Below, piece after piece: positions 1 through 12,789 of a DNA stretch of 64,000 nt. Under the pieces are notes generated by a model. That model worked only from the letters and a program-made list of their open reading frames with translations, ran no database searches and had not been told where the DNA came from. The position numbers and the translations under genes are program-made. Within the stretch, counting starts at the first letter, position 1, and each line of letters starts with the position of its first letter. This DNA comes from Epiperipatus broadwayi (Eukaryota > Onychophora > Udeonychophora > Euonychophora > Peripatidae), in NCBI GenBank assembly GCA_028023455.1, contig JAQFVV010000030.1, positions 948,501 to 1,012,500 of the forward strand. Reading direction: 5' to 3'.

Positions 1-1835
1 GTAAAACGTATTATATGTTAATAATTTGGGATGACTATAAAAAAAAAACTTACACATAAACCTAAAAAAAAACAAAACAATGACTGAATTAAAATCTAAA
101 CACATAGCAACCATTTGTAGAAATGAAATTTAAAATATTTATAAATTATTTTTTTTATTTATAATCCTGTTTATTTATATTATGTCAGTTAAACAATAGG
201 AAATGTCAAGGTTAAAATGTTTAAAAAAACTTCACGCGACCTACAACGCAGCATTAATTGTTATAATTGTCTTCTGCATTTGAAGATAGAACATTTTTTT
301 TTCCTGCTTAAAAATAAATTCGAATACAAAATGGATGTGAATGTTCGAATTTAAATATATAAATATTTTTTAAAATATTAATCAAAATGATCAAAAGCTG
401 AAATTTTAAAGCAATCGGTTGAAGGGAAAGAAATAATTTGAAAGTAAGAAGATTTAAATTATTTGCTGATTAGACAAATTTTAGCTAAATTTATGTGTTG
501 CAGTAATATTCAATAATTAATTGTTTTGATATATAATAATATCGTCATTGAAATCTTGAGAAGCAAATGAATCAATAAATATATATTATTTTTATATCAT
601 GATTGCTTGCTGAAAAGTTTGTACCATGGGGTAATAATACGTCATCAATAAAGCCATGAAAGGTTAAAGATTTTACCTGCCCATTTAGGAGAAACTTAAA
701 AACCATCTTTGCTTTAAATAAAATGCCTAATCCAAGACAGGATAATTGGAGAACACTATTATTTCTTGACTCAGACAAGAAATTGCTATTTGTCGTAGGA
801 ATAGAACTTCATCTCCATTCCTAGGAATTTATTTAGCAAATGAACAATTTCTAGCAGACTCATCGAACTTTAATTAACATAATGGGATAAGAATTGTAAT
901 TTTTGTTTTATTATTTTGTCTATTGTAAATTTTATGTAGTATTTTCATTTTCTACAAATGGAAGTTAATGTGTATAATTTTGGAGAAACTCTGTATGAGA
1001 GTAATAAGGGGAAAAAATTAGATTTATATATATATATATATTTATCATCTTTAATTATATAAAGAATAAAAAAAAATTACTAGTTTTGACCTTCCCATCT
1101 GACTGACTTTTGACAACATATAGGAAATTGAAAGATAAGAAATTTTAATATCTTACAGTAAGCAAAACACAATGATAGAGTTTTATTTCTTTATTATTAA
1201 TTAAGCTTATTTTTATATTGCTTTTATAAATCAATGATTTATAATCATTGATTTATCTAGACAACAAAGATATATTTTTTTGTTGTTATGCTTGTATACA
1301 TATTTTAAATTAGCCAGCTAAAATCGAAATCACATATACATATTATAATTTTACATATTCGTTGTTGTAAATAATTAGTCAAGTACATGAACTTCTACCA
1401 TTGGGTTTAGGGCAAGGGTTTTATTTTTATTAATATTATTGTAGATATCGATGTGGTAGAGATTCATCCTTGACAAAATAAATTATATGTATCAGATTTA
1501 ATTGTTATTCATAATTTATATTTTTTGTTAGTCAATAAATGTTTATATAATTCGTTATTTTAATTTGGTCTCTAACTCATCATTATTTCAATATCCACCA
1601 TCAGCTTTATAGTTCTTCATTATTCACATACCCATTATAAACATTATTATCTTATTTAGTTTTACACCTATTAATATTATTACTATGATAGAGGAAATAC
1701 ATATACATATTTAAGTCATTTATTATAACTTTTAATACATATATACTTATACTGCACATACATATTTTTTTTAATATATCTTATGCTTAATTGATTTTTG
1801 GTAATTAATTATTATCTATATAGAGGTGCAATAAT
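1..1835. other. AT-rich stretch, no gene seen
   Basis: Only short open frames without a recognisable family, plus homopolymer and (TA)n runs (for example near 1028). No convincing exon, RNA gene or element edge was found. Confidence 0.5.
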
Positions 1836-2128
1836 TACTATTAGTGTGATCTCCTTTCCTGATAAGAGAGCTCAAGCAATTACTCCCTGAGTTCGAATAC
1901 TGTGGTAGAATGTGGCTAGAAAGGGGTGAGAATTGGATGAATTGCCCCAAATTGTATCTAAGTTAATAAAAATAGGTAGACCTAGTCTATTGGAAGTAGG
2001 TACAATCATAGGTTATGTATTTCATTGTGTAATCACTGCATCCTATCTGAAGACCCAAAGTCCGACTATAGTAAGATGCACCCCCTTATCTCTTGTGGAA
2101 TCAACCAGCCTGTTACAATATATATATA
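1836..2128 (+). other. GC-richer patch with a possible tRNA B box
   Basis: This patch is less AT-rich than its surroundings and contains GAGTTCGAATAC (about 1890-1901), which resembles a pol III B box (GGTTCGANTCC). It could be a decayed tRNA-derived SINE, but I cannot draw a cloverleaf or find a convincing A box. The 67-residue frame starting at 1933 matches no family I know. Confidence 0.2.
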
Positions 2129-2132
2129 TTTA

Positions 2133-2896
2133 CTAGATGGAGCTTTACCAATACCCTACTATCAAGCTTGTTTCCATAAATGCTGAGAGAGATAGAATTC
2201 AATATCTCTTTCAAATTGTCTCCAACCGTTAAACCATGGTTTTGAGCTAATTGGCTCATGTCAGTAAAGGGTAGGAAGACCAGAAACTACATCTAAACAC
2301 CAACTCTACTAATCAGCATTTATGAAACACTTTTCTATCAGCTTGAAAGCATGAATTTTTCAGATATATAAATATCTTCAAATCCAGTCAAACAAACTAG
2401 ATAGCTATATGAGTCTAGTGATCATAAAATGCAAGCTATAGCAAGTTACGAAATTTATAACTTGTTTTGTTTATCATAAATGTACCCTTGAAGGTTTTTG
2501 CAATGATATAAATTGCAGAGGCTTTTACTATATGGTGAGACTGAACTGAATTCAGACACATATAGCTATCTAGTTTGTTTGACTGGATTTGAAAATATTT
2601 ACATATCGGAAAAATTCATGCTTTCAAGCTGATAGAAAAGTGTTTCATAAATGCTGATTAGTGGAGTTGGTGTTTAGATCTAGTTTCTAGTCTTCTTACC
2701 CTTTACTGCCATGAGCCAACTAGCTCAAAACCATGGTTTAAAGGTTGGAGACAATTTGAAAGAGATACTGAATTCTATCTCTCTCAGCGTTTATGTAAAC
2801 AAGCTTGATATTGGTCTATTGGTAAAGCTCCATCTAGTGATCATAAAATGCAAGCTATAGCAAGTTACGAAATTTATAATTTGTTTTGTTTATCAT
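2133..2896. repeat. Foldback element, family FB-A, copy 1
   Basis: The left arm (about 2133-2405) is repeated in inverted orientation at about 2565-2836, with outer ends CTAGATGGAGCTTTACC and its complement. A segment of about 60 bp containing CTAGTGATCATAAAATGC follows the right arm and also occurs between the arms near 2415-2475. The same end sequences occur at 8.4-8.95 kb, and one arm recurs at 33.3 kb, so this is a dispersed family. It has no coding capacity and is flanked by (TA)n. Superfamily unknown. Confidence 0.75.
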
Positions 2897-5800
2897 ATAT
2901 ATATATATATATATATTGTGTGTGAGTGTGTTTAAAGAATAAAAAAATTTAGTAAATAGGAGATTTAGAAATTTATTAGACAAATTAGTCAATAATATTA
3001 GAAAGAGAAAATTATGATTTTATGTGTGTATAAACTATATATGTATAATATTGTGACTGAGGGTACAAGCACTATAAGATATTTATAATATTTTAGTTAT
3101 TAAATAAATACTTTATGTTCCATAGGCTCAATTCAATTGTAAAACAAACATTTTAGTTCAAATAATAAGATCTATTCAGTTGTAAATTTTTATTTGAGAA
3201 ATCAAAATTTAGTTCTGAATAAATTGTTTGAGCTCTAATCAGGTACATTTTGTCAAAATAAATTTAAAAAAAAAAAAAAAGATGAAAATCTAAAAGTAGT
3301 CTAAAATGTAAAATATGTATTTAAAATTTATATGTAATCCTTTACAACAAATTTTATTTTAAAATTAATTTGGGCCATCTGTATTTGTTAGCATAGTAAT
3401 GAGTATTTTGATGTGTTAAGGAAGAAATTAAAAAGATTATACTAGGAGTGTAAAGTGAAATCTGCTGTTGTTATTCAATTAAAATGACCAACTATCAATA
3501 TTATAGATTATGAGAAGATTTATTTTTGTCACTATGTGTATGATTCTTCCCATTGTCTGGGAATTCACTTGATGTAGAGTCAAATTTAAAACTAAGCCTG
3601 AAAATATACCTGAATCACATAAAAAAATTGTGAGTTAAAAAAATCCATTATTTAAAAGTGTTTCTGATAGCCAAACTAGCCTAAATAAAAATCCAGATTG
3701 AAATAACTATCCGAAAAAAAAAATATATATAATTATTATTTTAAACTTCCTTTCTGTTCTTTTGAATAAGTCTGTACTGCACATTAATGAATTCATTGTT
3801 ATAGAAGCATTTTTAAGAACTACGTTTTGTCATACCAAAAAATTCTGAAAATATGCATAATATTTAGAAATTTTATCTTTACTTAGTTTATAATGAGAAA
3901 AAAAAATTAATTTCTAAAATTTTCTTTTAATGAAATAATTTTTTAGTGAGAAAATGATTCACTTTTATGTTATTAATGAATTCGACTTGATTTTAATTGA
4001 TGTTTAAGATTATATGGAAAAACATTTTTAGGATAATTTAAAACGAATAAAAATATGTAAAATATAAGAATTAAGAATAAATAGAAATGTTGATAATTTA
4101 AAACAGAAAATTGATAATATTAATTGATAAAATTTGAATAACAATTACTGAAATTTAAGCATATTTATTTCAAATAACTGTATGGAAAAATAAGTCACGT
4201 GATAAGTTTAAGTGAAATTTGAGAAGTCAAAAGTTTAAGCTTGTCCTACTTTAAATCAGAATTATTTTAGTATATATTAAAATAAAAAAACTTAGTTTGA
4301 AATAATTTGCTAAAATTAAATGAATCAAATTTTTTATATTGTGAATTAAAATATAATAAGGTAAACTTTATTTCAAACATTTTAATAAAAACAAATACAA
4401 TTTACAATTTAAATTAAAAATAAAATAAAAGTCAATAATGAATATTTTAAATATGGGTGTGTATATAATCCAGTATTGTTTATATGAAAAGATAATTATT
4501 AAATTATTTAAATGGCATATTGCAATCAATAATTTAATTATGTTTTTTATTATAAATAAGTATATATGAGTACATTTTATTTGAGTTACTATTTTCAAAA
4601 ATAATGATTATTAATGATATTTATTTTTACTTATTTTTGATTTAAATGCCCAACATTTATGCATTTCTTTAAAGATTGTTGTTTAACTACATGTGAGGTA
4701 GTGTTCTTCATAAAAAATGGTTCCAAGGAATCATATAATGATGGTGAACAGAAATTTTGGTACTATTTACTTAGATGGGCTTGGCTATACAAAAACAATA
4801 AAATGTAATATGCCCGGGGCACGAGCGATTTTTTCTTTCTACTACATCTTTAAATTTTTTTTCATTTTATTTTTTCTACTACATCCATAATTTTTTTCCT
4901 TACACAAACACATTTTTACAGCTGATATAGTCAAATCATGTTTGACCCTACCCTTTGCCAATATTTTGCACATTCAAGTTGTGTAGGGAAGGGTGGGGGT
5001 GGTGTGACAATTCTTAGTTGAATCAGACTGTGTGATTTAAGTAGAAATGAAAATACTTTGCTATGGTGATTTCAAAAGTTGTGGCTACTTGAAATCCATC
5101 TACCACAGATGATATGGTAGCCAACTGTGAATTGTGTGAATTCGCATAAGGTGATGCGAAGCACAAAACAGGCCATAATATTTCTGCAATGCATTAAGCA
5201 GCCTGCAATGGCTAATACAACAGAACTTTAGTATTAGCCATAAGTCCAGCCATGTAAATGGCATTTTTATATGTTTTTGCACATAAACCCAGCTAGGTAA
5301 ATAGTAACAAACTTTTTAATAAAGTTAATGATGTATATGTTGAAGTTGAAACATATTTTAAGAATTATGATTTTCTGGAAGAAATAATATTTTCCCAAAA
5401 AGCACTGTTTGTCTTTATAAATTGAGTTATTTGGCAGCTCAACTTTGAGAAGAGCATTCTCCCTAGTCAAGTAATGCAACTATCCACTAAGATAAAAGAA
5501 GTATATGCAAAGAAATGCATCTTTTGTACCTAGATAATAATTACGCTTATCTAAGAATAGAATATGTATTAAGAGTTTGTAGAAGCAAAATGTTTTGGAT
5601 TCTGAGAAGCTGTGAAAGATGTAGTTATTATCACATGCATTAAAGAAAAATATATTTTGGTTTGTGTTGGGAGTAATGCTTGAATAGAATATTCATCCTT
5701 AGAAATTTTATTGCTATAAAATTTTATTAATTTTTCTGTGCATCTCATCTTATGTTGTATTATAATCAAATTGAATGCATTCTGAAGTTTATTTGTTTGA

Positions 5801-6028
5801 AATTATGATTTTCCTATCTCATATATTCAATATTCAATGTAGGATTATCTGAAATAATAATAGGACCAATAAAATAAATGTCAATGACTTGTCCTGTATT
5901 CATATTATTTATGAAATAATTAGTGAATTTAACACCTCACAATAAATCTTTCTAAAATATGGTGATTAAGATAAATATGAAATTGATAAAGATAATTTAG
6001 TCTAGTATAGATAACTATTAATCTATAT
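2897..6028. other. AT-rich stretch, no gene seen
   Basis: No coding frame with family resemblance. It holds a pair of TTTCTACTACATC-like repeats near 4838-4890 and a slightly GC-richer patch at 4920-5010. The minus-strand frames of 60-76 residues look like chance. Confidence 0.45.
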
Positions 6029-6467
6029 TGAACCTGATTGAAATCCGGTTCAATGGTGTTGTTATTAAACAAAAAAAAAAAAAAAAAGAAATTTATTAAG
6101 CTTTTAATTTTAATTAAATGTAGAGTTTAAATTTGCTATATTATTTAAAAAGAATGCGTGTATCCAAGTATACACGCGTTTATATGTAAAACGGATTTTT
6201 TTTAAAAATGTTTATCGATTTATTTTAAAATAGTTTTCATATACCGCCTGTTTTTAAATCCATTTGATTTAAAAACAAGCTGGCTAGCTAATTGCATTCC
6301 TGTGGCTTTTATTTTAAAGAGTGGAGATTTGATTTTTATGTAGTTGTTTTTATTTCAATAATCCCTGGGTAGAATTCCTAGATAGATTGAGCGGGAGATT
6401 AATATTTGCCCTGCCTAAGGTGAAGAAATTGAACAACAAGGAAAGTTTTGCGGGAAATGGAGCAATG

Positions 6468-6500
6468 TATAAATAGCCCTGAAAATTTTAAGTGTCAGTT
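6468..6500 (+). promoter_or_regulatory. Core promoter of solo LTR I
   Basis: TATAAATA at 6468-6475 is followed by TCAGTT at 6495-6500, an arthropod-style initiator with the A 29 nt from the TATA start. The sister LTR II keeps TATAAATA at 24430-24437 and a similar ACAGTTAG downstream, which supports function when the element was active. Confidence 0.6.
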
Positions 6501-7958
6501 AATTCATTGTTCGTTGATAGACAAGCTGTTTATCAAGTGAGAATTTATATCAGCGTGGACATTTAATTTCTTAAAGAACATCAGCTGTGATTAAATACTT
6601 TTGCCTACAACAAAATGAAAAAACTCTATACTTGTTACCACCACCCGAATGGCTTGCTAACTCCACAAAAGACGGATCCCTGACTTCCAAGTTTGCTCCA
6701 GTAATGCCTTGAACACCTAAAAGAAGCCGGAACCTCTCTACATCTACCTTGCTGCCTAAAGAACCTGAAAATGAACTTAAGTAAAAGTGCGCACTCTATG
6801 TGAACTTTGTTTTACCGAAAGGTAACTATTTTCGTTTTTATTCTTCCCAGGGTAAATTAATTCTCATTAAATCTCCACTCAATCTAATCATAAATATGTC
6901 TTCTTAAATCAATATAGCCTCATATCTAATATTTGCTGTGTTTTCCAATATTTTATAGTGTGTCTTGGAATCTTAGTTTTAAGCTTCCAATTTGCTTTCA
7001 GTTTTGTTTATTGGAGAGTGACGAATGAGTTTTATATTTTATGCCTCGCTTTTGTAAATGCTTTAGCAGTCTTGTATATATTTTTTTTTATGCTTACCTG
7101 TAATTATTTAGTATTCAATAATTAATTTGATACTCTATGTTTGCCCTCTTGCTAAACCTCCAAAACTCTTTTGGCTGATGACTTTATTGTCTGATTTTCG
7201 CAGGTGGAGATTTCGTTTCTAATATCTCTAAAGGCGGAAATTAGATTTGTGTTTTTTCTTTGTAATTTTATAAGTCGTCAGCAGGAAGATAAAATTTATC
7301 CTTTCTTAAACTACAGGTGAGCAATACTTTCATTCTGCTAGAGTATTTAAACTTTTGAGATTTCGTACTCATGTGCACTCTCCGATAGATTTCTTTTTGT
7401 GTTTATTAGGTGTGCTTTAAATTTGTCAGAGCGTGTACTCAGAATTTGTTTGTAAGTTTATTTTCTTTAAATGCTGGGCAGACGTAACTGTTTTTCTAAT
7501 TATTTACTTGTCTCTTAGTGGGATCTTTAATTATTAATTTTAAAGTAATTTTCGCCAATCGTTTGGCTGGGATTCACCAGTTTTAATTGTTTCTTCATTT
7601 CAGTCATGTTTGTCAGTTGTTCTTGAGGTGGATCAATCACCGTTATTTTAAACATAGTAATAGGTGCAGCTCATACCGATATAAGGACATTCAAGGTCTG
7701 ACCAATTTTTAGATCTCGAACAGCTCATCGGCGCTGGATTCTTTGATCTATTTCGGGGCCTAGGGTTTAAATATCTGAAAGTGAAAACCAATGTTTAGGT
7801 GAATCCTCTGCTGAATGAAATTTGCTTCCTCCCTTTTACATTTGTTTATTAGAAGATCAGTCAGTCTGTCATAGCTTTGCCTTTAGTATATCTGGTACTT
7901 GCCTGAGTTAACCCCCATCTCGTGTCATAAACTTATATTTAATAATTTATTTTCTCAT

Positions 7959-7964
7959 AATAAA
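7959..7964 (+). terminator. Polyadenylation signal in solo LTR I
   Basis: AATAAA is followed within about 40-60 nt by T/G-rich sequence (about 7998-8022). LTR II has the same arrangement with AATAAA at about 25933. It would define the end of R. Confidence 0.45.
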
Positions 7965-8088
7965 ATTTATGAAATATGTTTAAACTTAATTTGGCTGAAG
8001 TTTGTCTTTGTGCTTTTGTCTCAATTGTCTAAACAGTTTAAGATCTCTTGTTTCTCCCTGAGTCTAGTCGGCGCAAACCACCATCATC

Positions 8089-8162
8089 ATCTATTCTGAT
8101 CACAGTAAACAAATTTTCCAGACACGTAGTGGTCTGGTGGCGCCCTCTGTATCAGAATAGAT
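8089..8162 (+). other. Nested-hairpin module near the LTR I 3' end
   Basis: A perfect 12-bp inverted repeat (ATCTATTCTGAT 8089-8100, ATCAGAATAGAT 8151-8162) encloses AAATTTTCC, an inner hairpin (CCAGACacgtagtgGTCTGG) and then TGGCGCCCTCTG. LTR II has the same module at 26062-26135 with an 11-bp outer stem. Related modules with different stems occur in the other LTR families of the window. It may be an RNA structure acting in packaging, priming or 3'-end formation; that role is inference. Confidence 0.65.
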
Positions 8163-8208
8163 TGATAGACGAAATTAAAAGATTTCGTCTGGCACAATAT
8201 ATACATAA

Positions 8209-8367
8209 TATATAAACAAATAATTTAATGGTAAAAGAAATATTATATTTTAAATTCTTTATTAGCGCTTTCAATTATGTAGCCGGCAAGGGTTACTATG
8301 TAATTGAAAGCACTACTAAAGAATTTAAAATATATTTCTTTTACTGTTAAATTATTTGTTCATATAT
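8209..8367. repeat. Hairpin MITE of about 160 bp
   Basis: Two arms of about 70 bp (from ATAAACAAATAATTTAATGG to CTTTCAATTATGTAG, and its complement) surround a short centre (CCGGCAAGGGTTA). It lies directly after the 3' duplication of solo LTR I. No coding capacity; class unknown. Confidence 0.7.
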
Positions 8368-8418
8368 TATATATATTTTTAGTAATAGGTATTATACTTT
8401 TACATATATATATATATA

Positions 8419-8951
8419 ATAATTAAAACAAGTTATAAATTTCGTAACTTGCTTTTAAGCTTGCATTTTATGATCACTAGATGGAGCTTACCAATAGCTC
8501 TAAACAAGCTTTGTTTTTATAAGTGCTGAAAGAGATAGAATTAAAAATCTCTACCGTTTTCCCTAACTCCAGACCAGCTGGTTTTGAGCTTATGGCTCAT
8601 GTTAGTAAAGAGGTGGGAGTCTAGAAAGTAGATCTAAAATACTAAATCAAAAGTCAGCACTTATAAAACATGTTTCTATCAATTGGTTTGGTAGGCTGGA
8701 TTTGAAGACATTTATGTGTCAGATAAATTTATGTTTTAAATTGATAGAAACATGTTTTATAAGTGCTGACTTTTGAGTTAGTATTTTAGATCTAGTTTCT
8801 AGACTCCCACCCCCTACTGACATAAGTCATAAGCTCGAAACCAGCTGGTCTGGAGGTAGGGATAATGATAGAGATTTTGAATTTTATCTCTTTCGCACTT
8901 ATAAAAACAAAGCTTGTTTAGAGCCATTGGTAAGCTCCATCTAGTGATCAT
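8419..8951. repeat. Foldback element, family FB-A, copy 2
   Basis: Arms 8470-8700 and about 8725-8951 are inverted copies, with TGATCACTAGATGGAGCT at the outer edge. The left side also carries the family's 60-bp end unit in reverse (8419-8480), matching copy 1 at 2.4 and 2.85 kb. The right edge abuts the (TA)n run in which the Gypsy 5' LTR begins. Confidence 0.75.
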
Positions 8952-10447
8952 ATATATATATATATATATTGCAACAGGGCAGGCATAATCAAACTCTGTT
9001 GCGATAATTAGACAAATACGGATTCGTATACTTAATGCATTATTAAAAAAATATATATCTTATTACTAATGTATTATTAAAAATATATATTACTTTACTA
9101 ACAAAATTAATATTTACAGATTGATGTACAATCAACGGTCATTTGCATGGTCGTATTGAATTGATTTAGTTATTTTAATTAAAAAGAACTCATAAAAGAG
9201 GTATGGGGGGTTATACACTTGCTCTTTTTTTTTTTCTCTTTTGCCAAACCTAGCTATACACATCACTATGTATATGTGTAAGTGTGTTTTTGAACCATTA
9301 AAAATGAAAATTCACAAAATAAAAAAATAAAAATATTTTGTTTGATAAACTTTTAAATATATACATATTAAGTCAACAAAAGAACTTTAAATGTCAAGAT
9401 AGAGGACTAATTTTGCAGAACAATGGAAGTAATTATTATAAAAATTGTGAAATGACTAATACTAATTAAATATTAATTGGAAAAAAATAGGTGTAAAAAG
9501 CTTTTGTGGTGCATTTTAACAAAAGCATACAGAATGTGAATGGAAATATAATTGAAAAGAAAGATAAATTTGATAATTAAAAAAAAAGGGATTAAGGATT
9601 AGTATAAGTTTGGAGGTAGAAGAAAGCGGACAGTCAACGTGATATACATTTGATAAAATATGGTCAGGCTGGGGTAGAGGCTTCAACATGCGGAGGGTCC
9701 GAATCCTTTGCCCCGAATGTATAGCAGCTGCCAATAGCAGAGAAGGGATGTCAAGCTGGGAGAATTCGCCTCAATAAGCAACAATGTTGAATCACCAAAA
9801 GAGGAAGAAAATAAATAAAAGACTTTAGCCATGGAACTCAAACTTAAAAAAAAACAAAGTTCGTTCACCGACAAAAGACAGGAGATTCCCTATTCACCAG
9901 GTGAATTCGGTCAGTTCCCCGGGAAAATGCAGGTATTTTTTTCTAATTACATATATATGTCACTTTTAGTAAGCTTACTCCATGAAATTGAAAAAAAAAA
10001 CTGTTATTTGACACAATTGAGAACTTTAAAATTTATTTTCTTTTGCACGGAGAGTTCAAAATTATTTCCTACGGGATTTATTAGTTTATAAATTAATCCA
10101 CAATTAAATCTTCGGTGCAAAATACATATTATAGCATATTTGTGTGTGGGGGAGTTTGGCAAGAGAAAGAAAAGAGCAAACAAAAAAAAAGAAACTGATG
10201 TGAATTTTTGATTTAAAAGAGAAAAGAGACATTAATTTAACTTATATAAATAATATATTTATTTTTTGAGAGATACGTAGATGTCATTACTAATAAATAT
10301 GTTTAAAATGAATGTTTTTTTTTGTGTTGTGAGTTTTTTTTTTAAATAAAAAAAAAAGAGAGGGTTAGATCTACTGCCGGTAATTTTATCACCCGTCCTG
10401 AGCCAGAGCTAGTCCAGGGCCTTTCCATATTGGTATTCCAGTTCTCT

Positions 10448-10519
10448 CCCAGCATAATTCTTATAGAAATATAAGGTTGGCGCTTGAGGTCATAAATTGA
10501 TGCTCATAAATATGCTGGG
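10448..10519 (+). other. Nested-hairpin module in the Gypsy 5' LTR
   Basis: Outer stem CCCAGCATA/TATGCTGGG, inner hairpin CTTATAgaaaTATAAG, then GTTGGCGCTTGAGG. Upstream is CCTGAGCCAGAGCTAGTCC, which resembles the segment that precedes the module in the solo LTRs (GAGTCTAGTC, GAGCTAGTG). The spacing differs from the other families: the long single strand lies after the inner hairpin rather than before it. Confidence 0.5.
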
Positions 10520-10586
10520 CGATAAAATGGAATAATATTATAAATATTTTTTTTAAACATACGCATATACGTGTATTGTTATATAC

Positions 10587-12694
10587 TGTACCAATTGGAA
10601 TGAAAGTGGAGATCGAATCTAACCGCAAAAACAATATCTGCACTATAAGGGCGCCATCTAGGCATTTGAGCCTAGAAAAATTTATAAAGTAGGCAGATAC
10701 GCGCTGTTAAGATTCCACTTTATTTAAATATTCCGATCGTTAGCCCAAGTCACTAGCTCAGTGGAGACGCAGAGATAAAAATCTATATCTTAATTTATAT
10801 CTTAAATATCAAAGAGTAAAAGCCACTGCCAGAAATTAACATATAAAAATATTTATTTACGCACATATAAAATAATATTTAAATTTTGAGGAATAAGTTT
10901 AACATTTTAGATTTTTATATTCACTTTTAATTTTACATTTAACTAAGTTTCAATGAGTTTAATTATTATTTAGATAGTCAAGTATGAATAGACTACATAG
11001 ATCTGCATTTGAAAAGAAAATATTCTTCCCTGACTTAACCTTAGGCAACAAATTTCGCAACCAAATTGGCGCCAATCCATCTGATACATTCATGTATTCA
11101 ATGTAGCATGATACGACAACACAAAATACTATATTGTCAGGAATGTACATCTGAACAATAAGTAGAAATAGAGAAGACATTGACTCTCCACCAACAGGAA
11201 TGTGACATCTGTTGGCAAGTAGAACAATAAACAAAAAACTCCATAGGAATGGACTGCGGTCTTCTGCCGACTTACAAACCCATCCATAGGCAAACAGAGG
11301 GTGTGTGGCGTATATCTATAATCCTGCCCGTAGCGGACCTCATACTACATCTACTAATTACACAAATATATCCAATCCATTGAACCAATTCAACTACGAA
11401 ATGAATAACCTAAGATTACCCTCCCTTAATACAACTTTACAAAACTATATAGCCATTCACGCCCGACTTAATTTTAACATTTAAATACGTTCGCACAGAT
11501 TTGTTTAAAAATGTTGGGTATAGATCGATCACATAGATTCCACGGTCAAAAACATTTCAAAATAAACATAAACGATCAAAATACAAAACGCTCTTCCGAT
11601 CTGACAATCGCAGAGGGAAACTTATAAGTAACCCAATAGTATTCACCATAAGATACTTGCGTTGTCACCAATAACTTAAAAGACATCCGAATAAATACAT
11701 TTTAGATACTCACCGTAAGGTATCATTATTTATCGAATGTCTATATATTTTGATCAAATATGAAAACCAAAATATAATTAACCGCAAACGAATCCATGCA
11801 AGCGTCTATAAACAACTTAAATTTCATACCTTTAAATAATCTTTACAATAAGAAAAAAAAATGGAAATGATGTTTATCAATCGGAAAACATATAAAATTA
11901 AACATTATTAATTTGATTTAAAAACTTACAAAAGTCAGATAAGAGTTCGTTTTAACATTTCAGTTGGCTTGTTTATCAATTTGTAAAACTTGATGAAAGT
12001 TCTTGATTGATTTTAACAATTGTTCATTTCATATAGCTTATGGTATAAGAGTCCAGGCCTCTGCTTTCAATTCCCACGATGCCTCCGTTGGAAGGTAATG
12101 TTCTGGAGATGGCAATAGCTGGTTCAAGGTATCACAGTCTTTTCATTTTTTTTTTTTATAGAGAGTGTGGTATGTGCGTCATACCACATCTCTCAAACAC
12201 ACAATGCTGGAACTCAATATTTTTTCTTTTTATAGTCCTCCTATGGATTCCATGAATAAAAACGTCACTGTTCTGTTTTTTCGTTATGGTCCGGGTCTTT
12301 ATTTGCTTCCATTGGTCAAGCTAAAATCTCTTTCTTCTCTTATCTAACTTTTCATCTGACTTTTTAATTAAACAGCTTTTAGATAATTAATAAACAATCA
12401 TTTCCATTTACAGATTACAGGAATTAATTAATACCTGTTTTTATTTTAACTTACGTTATTTTTTTATTAAAATATTTTTATATTTCAATCTTGTATTTTT
12501 TTATTTAAAAAAATACGTTCAAATACTTTTTTTTTCTTGTTTATGAAAAAAACATTTTTAAAGTTTAGCATCCGTGCGAATATATATATGTTTAACAAAC
12601 ATTTTAATTTTAGCGTTTAGTTTTTTCCTTTTATTTGCGAACTTTTAAGTTTTTATTTTAAATAAATGTAACGACATATTTATATATCGTTACA
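10587..12694 (-). mobile_element. Solo LTR III (family TGTAAC) inside the Gypsy 5' LTR
   Basis: This 2108-bp insertion is flanked by the 4-bp duplication ATAC (10583-10586 and 12695-12698); the uninterrupted target is visible in the Gypsy 3' LTR near 20100. It runs from TGTAACG to GGTACA on the minus strand, and its first 28 bases form a terminal hairpin (TGTAACG...CGTTACA). A second, split copy on the plus strand lies at about 22.9-27.4 kb and aligns along most of its length. A 91-residue minus-strand frame (10959-11234) is not obviously conserved in that copy, so I do not call it a gene. Confidence 0.88.
10635..10699 (-). other. Nested-hairpin module in solo LTR III
   Basis: On the minus strand: TATCTGC (outer stem), CTACTTTATAAATTTTT, inner hairpin CTAGGCtcaaatGCCTAG, ATGGCGCCCTTATA, then GCAGATA closing the outer stem. 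This is the same order as in LTR I and LTR IV with different stem bases. Confidence 0.6.
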
Positions 12695-12771
12695 ATACAT
12701 ACACGCAATCTTTCAAGATTATATATATGTGTGTAAAATATATATATGGAAAACGGTAGATTCCGTTATAA

Positions 12772-12789
12772 TGGCGACCCAACAAAAGG
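12772..12789 (+). promoter_or_regulatory. Primer-binding site of the Gypsy element
   Basis: TGGCGACCCAACAAAAGG directly follows the 5' LTR end (GTTATAA). It starts with the TGG that pairs with a tRNA CCA end. I did not match it to a specific tRNA. Confidence 0.7.

Larger units (their letters stand above)
6029..8196 (+). mobile_element. Solo LTR I (LTR retrotransposon, family TGAACC)
   Basis: This noncoding repeat of about 2.17 kb starts TG, ends CA and is flanked by the 4-bp duplication ATAT (6025-6028 and 8197-8200), as expected of a solo LTR. A second copy of nearly the same length lies at 23992-26150. The first bases form a terminal hairpin (TGAACC...GGTTCA). A TATA box at 6468 with a TCAGT initiator 29 nt later and AATAAA at 7959 give a sensible U3-R-U5 layout, with an R of roughly 1.5 kb. 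It lacks coding sequence; the internal region was presumably lost by LTR-LTR recombination. The superfamily cannot be read from the LTR alone, but the end structure resembles the Gypsy LTRs at 9-20 kb. Confidence 0.85.
8970..12771 (+). repeat. Gypsy 5' LTR, split by solo LTR III
   Basis: LTR sequence runs 8970-10586 and resumes at 12699-12771, about 1.69 kb in total. Between these parts lies an inserted solo LTR with its duplication. The halves align colinearly with the 3' LTR, including the segment near 9600-9920 and the structured segment at 10370-10540. The right edge is set by the TGG of the primer-binding site. Confidence 0.88.

Noticed and set aside
10959-11234. 91-residue minus-strand open frame
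   Set aside because: Inside solo LTR III; not visibly preserved as a frame in LTR IV and without domain features.
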